Source: Helicobacteraceae bacterium | GTDB lineage: Bacteria > Campylobacterota > Campylobacteria > Campylobacterales > SZUA-545 | Assembly: GCA_011390075.1 (NCBI GenBank) | Contig: JAABTA010000042.1 | Span: 1-7,457, forward strand | Reading direction: 5' to 3' | Length of the DNA: 7,457 nt | Part shown: piece by piece, positions 1-6,063 of the stretch | How the letters are laid out: the number at the start of each line of letters is the position of its first letter | Position numbering within the stretch: the stretch's first letter is position 1 | Program-made: the position numbers and the translations under genes | Notes under the pieces: model-generated | What the model was told of the DNA's origin: nothing | What the model saw: the letters and a program-made list of their open reading frames with translations, nothing else | Databases searched by the model: none

Positions 1-1009
1 TTAAGTCCTCGTCAATTTCTATGGTAGCTTTGCCATCATTGGAGTATTTATAGGCATTATCAACAAGATTTTTAAGAGCCAAAGAGAAGAGCTCAAAATC
101 CACAAAGACTCTCTCGTTGGTAATGGTGTGCTCGATACTGCCTTTATCGACAAGAAGGAGCCGCTCCACATTGTGGATAATCTCTATAAGTGGGTACTCT
201 TTGAGCATTGGGTGGATATTTCCTGAGGTGATTTTTTCGATATTGAGAAGTTCTTTAATGAGGGTATCTAGGCGTTTAAAAACCCCTTGAAGGGTTGTGT
301 TCTTTTTGGGGCTATCGGGAAGTTCTAGTGCTATCATTCCCTTTGCGAGAGGGGTTTTGAGCTCATGAGCTGCGTTTCGCAAAAAGAGCATCCTGCCATC
401 CATAAGTGATTTAATCTTTTGAATAGAGGAGTTAAAAGAGTTTGCCAAATTGCCTATCTCATCTTCTCTTTGACTGCTTGTATCCACAGAAAAATCCCCC
501 AAACCAAACTGTTTGACTTTTTGTTCTAGCGCTCTAATAGGGGCAACACTTCTGTAGATACTGATATAAAAAAGAGAGAGCATAAAAAGAGCAAAGAGAT
601 AACCAGCAATAAGAATTTGCCGTGTTTTATCCTCGACTCTAATGTCTTGGAGCATGATATTTTGATTCTCTGTTTTGATGGCATACTCTTTACCCTTATT
701 GGTCTGAAAAACCCCTAGGTAGTAGCGAGGAATAGGCACAGAGATAATCTTTCGTTTATCAACTTCTTGGATATGCTCTGTATTGTAGACAATTTTAAGA
801 TCCATAAGTAAAAGATCTTTTTCTGGGAGAGGTTTTCGCTCTCTGTACGCCTCTCTTAAAAACTGGGCAGCTTTATCAAAACGGAGTTTGGTGAGATACT
901 CCTCTCTGTAATCAATTCTGCTATAGATAAGATAGGTGGCAATAGAGATAATAACAACACCCAAAAGAAACAGCATATTAAGCTTAGCCACTAAAGAGAG
1001 AGATCTCAT
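1..1009 (-). CDS. ArsS-like membrane sensor histidine kinase (3' end cut by window edge)
   Basis: Two-component sensor kinase, probably inner-membrane. Translation from the ATG at 1009 gives 336 codons with no stop before the left edge. Residues about 11-28 form a first membrane segment, 30-130 a periplasmic sensor region, and 131-152 a second membrane segment. A HAMP-like linker follows (about 153-200, with REDEIGNL). The dimerisation and phosphoacceptor H-box is RNAAHELKTPLAKG with His215, and the N-box of the ATPase domain is LKNLVDNAYKYS (Asn314/Asn318). The glycine-rich ATP-binding boxes lie outside the window. The HELKTP..KG form resembles the ArsS family of Campylobacterota, which includes an acid-responsive member in Helicobacter; the signal here is unknown. 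The start overlaps the fliP stop as ATGA with no clear Shine-Dalgarno sequence, suggesting translational coupling. No response regulator lies on its upstream side, so a partner must be further downstream or elsewhere. The family call is firm; the ArsS sub-family call is moderate. Confidence 0.9.
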   Translation of the reverse strand, partial: MRSLSLVAKLNMLFLLGVVIISIATYLIYSRIDYREEYLTKLRFDKAAQFLREAYRERKPLPEKDLLLMDLKIVYNTEHIQEVDKRKIISVPIPRYYLGVFQTNKGKEYAIKTENQNIMLQDIRVEDKTRQILIAGYLFALFMLSLFYISIYRSVAPIRALEQKVKQFGLGDFSVDTSSQREDEIGNLANSFNSSIQKIKSLMDGRMLFLRNAAHELKTPLAKGMIALELPDSPKKNTTLQGVFKRLDTLIKELLNIEKITSGNIHPMLKEYPLIEIIHNVERLLLVDKGSIEHTITNERVFVDFELFSLALKNLVDNAYKYSNDGKATIEIDEDL

Positions 1010-1743
1010 TGAAAACTTTGGACTAAATTTTGCACTACTAAATTCCAGCCATCGACCATGATAAAGAGAATTATCTTAAAGGGCAGAGATATCATCACAG
1101 GTGGCAACATCATCATACCCATAGACATAAGCACAGAAGAGACTACCATATCAATAACCAAAAATGGCAGATACAGTAAAAATCCTATTTCAAAAGCGGT
1201 TTTAAGCTCACTAATCATAAAAGCTGGGAGCAAGGTGGTAAGGGCAATCTCACTGGCATCTTGCAAGTTCTCTTGCCCTCTAATGCGCAAAAACAGAGCC
1301 AGATCTTTCTCTCTTGTGTTTCTAATCATAAACTCTTTAAAAGGGGCAATACCCTTCTCAAACGCCTCTTCGTAACCAATCTCCTCTTCCATATAAGGGA
1401 TAATTGCCTCTTGGTAGGATTTTGTAGCGGCCGGTTCCATAATAAAAAAGGTGAGAATAAGCGCCATAGAGATAAGCACATTGTTTGGTGGCATCTGCTG
1501 TGTTCCAAGGGCTGTTCGCAAAAATGAGAAGACAATCAAAATTCTTGTAAAGCTTGTCATCATCATGATAAGACTAGGGGCAAGCACAAGAAGGGTGACA
1601 ATGATCATAATATTAAGGGTCTGAACCAACTGGGTAGGATTGTCTGGGGCGTTGATACTTAGATCTATGGTTGGAACCTGTACGACCTCAGGAAATAGAG
1701 GCACAGCAAGGAGCAGGAAAAAGAAAACTTGAAAGAGTTTCAT
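1006..1743 (-). CDS. fliP: Flagellar biosynthesis protein FliP (export gate subunit)
   Basis: FliP assembles with FliQ and FliR into the export gate of the flagellar type III secretion system in the inner membrane. The 245-residue length is normal. Residues 1-18 are a hydrophobic signal sequence, typical of FliP. The family signature lies at about 62-103 (MTSFTRILIVFSFLRTALG, then QQMPPNNVLISMALILTFF). Further membrane segments lie at about 45-60, 185-205 and 215-235. The MMM run at 210-212 followed by LPP matches the methionine gasket described for Salmonella FliP. The ATG at 1743 is preceded by GGAGA seven bases upstream, which fixes the start. fliO, fliQ and fliR are not beside it, as is common in Campylobacterota, where flagellar genes are scattered. 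It follows motB and a 129-base spacer, and its stop overlaps the kinase start. Confidence 0.97.
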   Translation of the reverse strand: MKLFQVFFFLLLAVPLFPEVVQVPTIDLSINAPDNPTQLVQTLNIMIIVTLLVLAPSLIMMMTSFTRILIVFSFLRTALGTQQMPPNNVLISMALILTFFIMEPAATKSYQEAIIPYMEEEIGYEEAFEKGIAPFKEFMIRNTREKDLALFLRIRGQENLQDASEIALTTLLPAFMISELKTAFEIGFLLYLPFLVIDMVVSSVLMSMGMMMLPPVMISLPFKIILFIMVDGWNLVVQNLVQSFQ

Positions 1744-1872
1744 CTATAAATCTCCATTTCCAACAAGTGGCAAAAGGAGCTCCTCGGCAGAGTGCCCTCG
1801 CGACCTTGTCGCTCTTATGAAACCCTCATGATTTTTATATCTGTTTGTGTTTTTGAAACATGAGGGTTTCAT
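1744..1872 (-). CDS. Hypothetical 42-residue ORF filling the motB-fliP spacer
   Basis: The ATG at 1872 directly follows the motB stop (TAG then ATG), and its TAG at 1744-1746 directly precedes the fliP ATG. The spacer is exactly 43 codons, in the same frame as both neighbours. The predicted peptide begins MKPSCFKNTNRYKNHEGF, continues with an arginine-rich part (RATRSRGHS), then AEELLLPLVGNGDL. I recognise no domain, and there is no membrane segment. There is no convincing Shine-Dalgarno sequence before its ATG, so translation would depend on re-initiation after motB. The DNA is dominated by palindromes and is GC-rich at 1761-1816, unlike neighbouring genes. The open frame may therefore be a by-product of a structured repeat rather than a gene. 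Its last codons carry the fliP ribosome binding site. Confidence 0.25.
   Translation of the reverse strand: MKPSCFKNTNRYKNHEGFIRATRSRGHSAEELLLPLVGNGDL
1751..1755 (-). promoter_or_regulatory. Ribosome binding site of fliP
   Basis: GGAGA on the minus strand lies seven bases before the fliP ATG at 1743. It lies inside the spacer ORF. If the spacer is an inserted element, fliP now depends on that element for ribosome binding. Confidence 0.6.
1775..1812. repeat. Cluster of three short palindromes, GC-rich
   Basis: Three adjacent inverted repeats are visible. AGGAGCTCCT is a perfect 10-base palindrome (1775-1784). GGCA-gag-TGCC is a four-pair stem (1786-1796). GCGAC-ctt-GTCGC is a five-pair stem with a three-base loop (1800-1812). 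By hand count 33 of 56 bases at 1761-1816 are G or C, well above the AT-rich surroundings. There is no T-run after any stem, so none is a standard terminator. They could fold in the motB-fliP mRNA or be remnants of a small repeat element. Confidence 0.55.
1817..1872. repeat. Perfect 14-bp inverted repeat just after motB
   Basis: Arms ATGAAACCCTCATG (1817-1830) and CATGAGGGTTTCAT (1859-1872) are perfect inverted copies around a 28-base AT-rich loop (1831-1858, about five G or C). The outer end of the right arm touches the motB stop codon. In the motB-fliP transcript this could form a stable hairpin. Neither strand has a following T-run, so it is not a canonical intrinsic terminator. It could be an mRNA stability or processing element, an attenuating structure, or part of a mobile repeat. 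Confidence 0.75.
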
Positions 1873-2634
1873 CTACTGATCCAGCACAGTTGTTTTTGTT
1901 GTGTCTTTATCATTTTTATCTTTACCAATAAACTGAATATCCACTCTTCTATTTTCTGCTCTTCCTTGTTCAGTTCCATTGGTTACTATTGGTTTAAACT
2001 GTGCATGGCCAGAAGCTGTTATTCTTGAGGGCTTGACATCTCTATCTATGAGCACCTTTGTCACAGTAACAGCTCTTGCGGTAGAGAGCTCCCATTTGCC
2101 ATTAAAAGCACTGCTAGCAGGAAGAGGTTGATCGTCTGTATGGCCACTGACAATCACATCTATATCTTGTGGCATGTTGTTAATCATCATAGCCACCCTT
2201 TTAAGAAACAGCAAGGAGTCTGCGTTGTGAAGCTCTGCGCTTCCTTGTCTAAATAGAAGTCCCGCTGGCATGCGTATGATAAAGCCATCTTGTGCGTCTT
2301 GGACAGAAACAGACTCCTCTCCGCCGTGTTCTCTAATAATCTCATTAAACTCCGAAACTGTTACTGTCACACGATTGACTACCTCGTCTGTCTCTTGTTC
2401 GTTGACAATAGGTGTGGCAAGTTGAATTCTTTTAGGGCTCACCTCAGTCATGGTGCCACCCTCTAAAACACTCATTGCCATATTTAAAGAGCCAATAGCT
2501 TCGTTCACCTTTTTTCTATCCATGGTAGACATTGAGAGTAGAAGAATAAAAAAGACCAAAAGCAAAGACATAAGATCTGCAAATTGCTGGAGCCATCCTG
2601 GTAGACATCTGGGACATTTCGGACAATCTGCCAT
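1873..2634 (-). CDS. motB: Flagellar stator protein MotB, sodium-type (PomB-like)
   Basis: MotB (253 residues) pairs with MotA in the inner membrane and anchors the stator to peptidoglycan. The single membrane segment at about 14-34 reads GWLQQFADLMSLLLVFFILL and carries Asp20, the ion-binding aspartate of the family. The form FADLMSLL..FF.LLLS, with an N-terminal cysteine cluster (C4, C7, C10), resembles PomB of sodium-driven motors more than Escherichia coli MotB. A plug and linker region follows (about 38-115). An OmpA-like peptidoglycan-binding domain (about 118-237) has GHTDD at 164-168 and NRRVDI at 228-233. The tail is charged (KDKNDKDTTK). The start is supported by AGAGG nine bases before the ATG. 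It begins 18 bases after motA ends and is almost certainly co-transcribed with it. Use of sodium rather than protons is inferred from similarity only. Confidence 0.95.
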   Translation of the reverse strand: MADCPKCPRCLPGWLQQFADLMSLLLVFFILLLSMSTMDRKKVNEAIGSLNMAMSVLEGGTMTEVSPKRIQLATPIVNEQETDEVVNRVTVTVSEFNEIIREHGGEESVSVQDAQDGFIIRMPAGLLFRQGSAELHNADSLLFLKRVAMMINNMPQDIDVIVSGHTDDQPLPASSAFNGKWELSTARAVTVTKVLIDRDVKPSRITASGHAQFKPIVTNGTEQGRAENRRVDIQFIGKDKNDKDTTKTTVLDQ

Positions 2635-2652
2635 TACGCTTTTCCTCTAAGT

Positions 2653-3417
2653 CTATTCAAACTGAGTCGTTCTCTCTTTTGGTGGGAGATATGCCATCAA
2701 TTTTGCCTCTAGCGTTCTTGGATTATCTCCAGCCTGAATGGACATAATCCCCTCTAAAATGAGTTTTTTTACATTCTGTTCATCCATACTTCTAATAGAC
2801 AAAACATTAGAAGCAGGAGTCGCAACAAGAGTACCAATCAAAGATCCATACAAAGTGGTTAAAAGGGCAACTGCCATCGCTGGACCAATAGAGGATGGAT
2901 CGTTCATATTTACAAGCATCGCAACAAGCCCAACAAGGGTACCAGCCATACCAAAAGCACCTGCATAAGTCCCCCAGTTTTCTATCATTCTTGCATTATC
3001 ACCGTGTCGTTCTGCCATTTTGTTTACATCTATTTCTAAAAGGGCTTTAATAACATCTGGCTCGTTTCCATCAACAGCCATGGCAAGCCCCTTTTGTAAA
3101 AATTCATTGGTTTCATTATTGACATCACCTTCTAAAGCTAAGATCCCATCTCTTCTCGCTTTTTGTGCATAATCAACAAGTTTTCCAATGATTTCTGGAA
3201 TATCAAAAGTTTGAGGTTTAAAGGATTTTCCAATCAGTTTCCCAAAGAGTTTAAACTGCTCCATCTTGAAACCATACATAACAGCACCGATAGAACCACC
3301 GATTACAATAAGGGTTGACTGTGTATCCGCATAGGGCGCGATACCAACACCAAGTGCCATTGCTGCAAGGATCATACCCCACATCATTACTGAACCGATT
3401 AAGCTACCTAAATCCAT
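2653..3417 (-). CDS. motA: Flagellar stator protein MotA, sodium-type (PomA-like)
   Basis: MotA (254 residues) forms the ion channel with MotB and contacts the rotor. Four membrane segments are visible, at about 5-25, 33-50, 150-170 and 180-200. The cytoplasmic loop carries Arg88/Arg89 and Glu96 in KARRDGILALE, matching the rotor-contacting charges of the family. The core at 159-191 (GTLVGLVAML, then GPAMAVALLTTLYGS) is very close to Vibrio PomA as I recall it, including Thr160 and Thr187/Thr188 at the PomA Thr158 and Thr185/186 positions that mark sodium stators. Pro201 matches the second conserved proline. The first, E. coli Pro173 or PomA Pro151, is Gly153 here (AGAFGMAGT). The length matches PomA. 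The start follows an AGGGGA Shine-Dalgarno sequence at 3421-3426. It is the first gene of the minus-strand cluster, divergent from glmU. Confidence 0.96.
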   Translation of the reverse strand: MDLGSLIGSVMMWGMILAAMALGVGIAPYADTQSTLIVIGGSIGAVMYGFKMEQFKLFGKLIGKSFKPQTFDIPEIIGKLVDYAQKARRDGILALEGDVNNETNEFLQKGLAMAVDGNEPDVIKALLEIDVNKMAERHGDNARMIENWGTYAGAFGMAGTLVGLVAMLVNMNDPSSIGPAMAVALLTTLYGSLIGTLVATPASNVLSIRSMDEQNVKKLILEGIMSIQAGDNPRTLEAKLMAYLPPKERTTQFE

Positions 3418-3445
3418 AGTTCCCCTGAAATAAAAAAGATTTGTA

Positions 3446-3451
3446 TATAAT
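3446..3451 (+). promoter_or_regulatory. Candidate -10 box for the glmU operon
   Basis: TATAAT lies 45 bases before the glmU ATG in AT-rich DNA, with a TG two bases upstream. No -35 match is seen about 17 bases further up, which is usual for Campylobacterota housekeeping promoters. Transcription would begin near 3458. Confidence 0.5.
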
Positions 3452-3455
3452 AATA
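3447..3455 (-). promoter_or_regulatory. Candidate -10 region for motA (divergent)
   Basis: On the minus strand two overlapping TATTAT hexamers (3452 to 3447 and 3455 to 3450) lie about 30 bases before the motA ATG. They share bases with the candidate glmU -10 box, so the two promoters may compete. A weak FliA-like match further upstream is treated as a finding, not a call. Confidence 0.3.
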
Positions 3456-3496
3456 CTTTTAGTGTTAAAAAGTAATAAACTTAAAGTAGGTAAAGC

Positions 3497-4783
3497 ATGA
3501 ACTATTCCATTATAATCCTAGCCGCAGGGCAGGGAACACGGATGAGATCCCAAACACCAAAGGTGCTTCACAAACTATGTGGAAAGCCAATGATACACCA
3601 CATCATCAAAGAAGCAAAGAAGCTCACAGAGGACATAACAGTCGTTCTTTTCCATAAAAAAGAGCTCATAGAGAGTTATATTCAAAATAATTTCCAAGGC
3701 ATACAAATAGTAACACAAGACCACGATAATTTTCCTGGTACAGGAGGCGCTATTATGCATATTACTCCCAAAGAGCAAAGAGTAGTTGTTCTAAATGGGG
3801 ATATGCCTTTGGTGACTAGCCAAGACATAGAGAAACTTGGAAGCAGTGACGCCGATGTGGCAATTACTACCTTAAAGATGGATAATCCTGATGGTTATGG
3901 CAGAGTTGTTACAGATAGTGAAAAGGTTTTAAAAATTGTAGAACAAAAAGATGCTAGCCAAGAGGAGAAAGCCCTTAGGTTGGTCAATGCTGGTGTCTAC
4001 TCTTTTGATAGAGAGTTTATGTTGGATGCTTTAACAAAAATTGACAATAACAATAACCAAAAAGAGTACTACATCACAGATCTTGTCAGTATTGCTGTGG
4101 CAAATGGCAAAAGTGTTAAATCAGTCCTTGGGGACATTAAGAGTTTTTCTGGGGTTAACTCCAAACTTCAACTCTCAGAATTAGAGGAGTTTATGTGTGA
4201 AAGAATTAATAGCGAACATATGAAAAACGGTGTTACCATAAGACTTCCTAAAACAGTGATGATAGAAGAGGGTGTAGAATTTATTGGAGAGTGTGAGGTT
4301 GAAAGTGGCTGTGTTTTAAAAGGAGAGAGTATTATCGAAAACTCTACTATCTATGCAAATTCTGTGGTAGAGGATGCCACTATCGTAGATTCCACCGTTG
4401 GGCCAATGGCGAGAGTGCGACCAAAATCTAAATTACTCAGTTCTCATATTGGCAATTTTGTTGAGACAAAAAAGAGCACTTTAAAAGGAGCTAAGGCTGG
4501 GCATTTAAGCTACCTAGGAGACGCTACTATTGACGAGGGAAGCAATATTGGCGCTGGCACAATTACTTGCAACTATGACGGTAAAGGCAAACATCAAACG
4601 ATTATTGGTAAAAATGTTTTTATTGGGAGCGATACCCAACTGGTTGCCCCTGTGACTTTGCACGATAATACAATAGTTGCAGCTGGCACCACTGTGACAG
4701 CTGATGTTAAGGAGGGGGCTTTGGTAATTTCAAGAACGCCACAAAAAATAGTCGGTGGATTTTTTAAGAAGTTTTTTCAATGA
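3497..4783 (+). CDS. glmU: Bifunctional GlmU: glucosamine-1-phosphate acetyltransferase / GlcNAc-1-phosphate uridyltransferase
   Basis: GlmU makes UDP-N-acetylglucosamine in the cytoplasm in two steps, acetylation of glucosamine-1-phosphate and then uridylylation. The product feeds peptidoglycan and surface glycans. The N-terminal pyrophosphorylase domain (about 1-222) opens with ILAAGQGTRMRS..PKVLHKL (Arg15 and Lys22 match E. coli Arg18 and Lys25). It has the metal aspartate Asp102 in NGDMPL, and Asn221 in GVNSKLQL. The C-terminal left-handed beta-helix (about 245-415) shows hexapeptide repeats, and KAGHLSYLGD holds His336, the acetyltransferase base (E. coli His363). TITCNYDGKGKH at 355-366 is a further family motif. 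At 428 residues it is slightly shorter than E. coli GlmU (456), mainly at the C-terminus, with both active sites intact. The start has a modest AGG at 3488-3490. Its stop overlaps the coaBC start (ATGA). It probably leads the operon. Confidence 0.97.
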   Translation: MNYSIIILAAGQGTRMRSQTPKVLHKLCGKPMIHHIIKEAKKLTEDITVVLFHKKELIESYIQNNFQGIQIVTQDHDNFPGTGGAIMHITPKEQRVVVLNGDMPLVTSQDIEKLGSSDADVAITTLKMDNPDGYGRVVTDSEKVLKIVEQKDASQEEKALRLVNAGVYSFDREFMLDALTKIDNNNNQKEYYITDLVSIAVANGKSVKSVLGDIKSFSGVNSKLQLSELEEFMCERINSEHMKNGVTIRLPKTVMIEEGVEFIGECEVESGCVLKGESIIENSTIYANSVVEDATIVDSTVGPMARVRPKSKLLSSHIGNFVETKKSTLKGAKAGHLSYLGDATIDEGSNIGAGTITCNYDGKGKHQTIIGKNVFIGSDTQLVAPVTLHDNTIVAAGTTVTADVKEGALVISRTPQKIVGGFFKKFFQ

Positions 4784-6063
4784 TAGAGCGCCTGCCTACA
4801 GATCTTCTCTCTGGAAAAAAGGTGCTTTTAGGGGTTACTGGAAGTATCTCTGCGTATAAGTCTTGTGATATTGCTAGAAGCCTTATCAAACGAGGGGCGC
4901 AGGTGCGAGTGGTGATGACACCTTCGGCGCTAAAGTTTGTCTCCTCTTTGACTTTTGAGGCGCTAACAGGCGAGAAGGTGCTGTTAGACTCCAATGAGGA
5001 TTGGAGCAGTGATCACAATCACATTGGCATTGGAAAGTGGGCAGATATTTTTGTGATTGCCCCTGCAAGTGCGAATACAATTAACAAACTAGGCAATGGG
5101 ATGGCTGATACTATTCTTTTAAGCACAGCCCTTGCCTTTACAAAGAGAAAGCTTATAGCCCCTGCTGCTAATACGAATATGCTCAAAAATCCCCTGACAG
5201 AAGCCACTATGAAACTGATGAGCTTGAGTGGTTTTGCGTTTATCAAACCTATCAAGGGTCTCTTAGCCTGCAAGGATGAGGGAGAGGGGAAACTAGAAGA
5301 GACAGAAGAGATCTTTTATCAAATTGCTAGAGAGCTTTTGCAAGAGGAGTACTTTACCTATAGAGGCGTTGTGCTCACAGGAGGTGGCACACGGGAAAAA
5401 ATTGACGATGTGCGGTTTCTCTCAAACTTTTCCAGTGGAAAAATGGCAGATGCTCTTGCTCTTTGCGCCTATCTATTGGGGGCAGATGTTTTTTATATCC
5501 GCACAACACAAACAAAACTTCCAAAGGGAATACGGACCATAGAGGTAGCTAGTAGCCAAGAGATGCAGAGCTATCTAGAAGAAGCTATAAGAGAGTCAAA
5601 AAAAGGGGTTTTAAAAAAAGCCGATCTCATAGACAATCAGAGCAAAAGCCAGCTCATACAGAAAAAGCCCTATTTTTTTAGTGTTGCTGCTGTGAGTGAT
5701 TATGTGGCAAAATTTCCACAAAATGGAAAGTTAAAAAAAGAGATGCTTGGTAAAGAGTGGAGTTTAGAGCTGATCCAAAATAGAGATCTTTTAGCCCAAA
5801 GCAACAAGCATGAAATTTATACCATTGGCTTTAAGGCAGAATTTGACCAAGAAAATGCTTTTGATAATGGGCAAAATATGTTACAGTCTAAGAGATTAGA
5901 TGCTGTATGTTTAAATATATTAGGTGACACTGTTAACTTTGGAGATGAAAAGACTCAAATGAGCCTTCTTTTCAAAGAAAAAACTATTGAGCTAGAACAC
6001 ACCTCAAAAATAGATACAGCTTTTAAGATCTTGCGCACCATGAAAGAGAATCATGACTCCTAA
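4780..6063 (+). CDS. coaBC: Bifunctional phosphopantothenoylcysteine synthetase / decarboxylase CoaBC (Dfp)
   Basis: CoaBC joins 4'-phosphopantothenate to cysteine and then decarboxylates the product to 4'-phosphopantetheine, two steps of coenzyme A synthesis. The N-terminal CoaC flavoprotein domain (about 13-185) has GVTGSISAYK at 18-27, His81 in NHIGIGKWAD (E. coli His75), a PAANTNM motif at 128-134 where PAMN is usual, and Cys164 in ACKDEGEGK (E. coli Cys158). The CoaB domain (about 195-425) has LTGGGTREKID at 199-209, Asn216 in FLSNFSSGKM, AAVSDY at 303-308, and Lys319/Lys320 near the CTP-binding lysine. A lysine-rich stretch at about 273-296 is longer than I expect from E. coli. At 427 residues the length is normal for the fused enzyme. 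The ATG at 4780 overlaps the glmU stop by four bases, and the 3' end overlaps uppS by 11. Confidence 0.96.
   Translation: MIERLPTDLLSGKKVLLGVTGSISAYKSCDIARSLIKRGAQVRVVMTPSALKFVSSLTFEALTGEKVLLDSNEDWSSDHNHIGIGKWADIFVIAPASANTINKLGNGMADTILLSTALAFTKRKLIAPAANTNMLKNPLTEATMKLMSLSGFAFIKPIKGLLACKDEGEGKLEETEEIFYQIARELLQEEYFTYRGVVLTGGGTREKIDDVRFLSNFSSGKMADALALCAYLLGADVFYIRTTQTKLPKGIRTIEVASSQEMQSYLEEAIRESKKGVLKKADLIDNQSKSQLIQKKPYFFSVAAVSDYVAKFPQNGKLKKEMLGKEWSLELIQNRDLLAQSNKHEIYTIGFKAEFDQENAFDNGQNMLQSKRLDAVCLNILGDTVNFGDEKTQMSLLFKEKTIELEHTSKIDTAFKILRTMKENHDS

Larger units (their letters stand above)
1737..1875. repeat. 10-bp direct repeat bracketing the spacer
   Basis: GTTTCATCTA occurs at 1737-1746 and again at 1866-1875, exactly 129 bases apart. 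On the coding strand each copy reads TAG ATG AAA C, that is a stop followed by a start and the first codons. The pair could be a target-site duplication or the product of a small duplication. Convergence is also possible, because ATG AAA is a common gene start. Confidence 0.45.

Noticed and set aside
1058..1535. Open frames of 69-105 codons overlapping fliP on both strands
   Set aside because: They lie wholly inside fliP, which has full family signatures and a good ribosome binding site. Their products show no recognisable features.
1817..1872. Reading the inverted repeat as an intrinsic terminator
   Set aside because: Neither strand has a T-run after the stem, and the co-directional fliP gene follows closely.
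1744..1872. Calling the spacer product FliO
   Set aside because: FliO often precedes FliP, but it is longer and has a membrane segment. This 42-residue product has none.
2450..2968. Plus-strand open frames antisense to motB and motA
   Set aside because: They are shadows of the strongly conserved stator genes. They have no convincing ribosome binding site and no recognisable domain.
3418..3496. A sigma-54 promoter for motA
   Set aside because: I could not find a GG-N10-GC type element (TGGCAC with a following TTGC) on the minus strand here.
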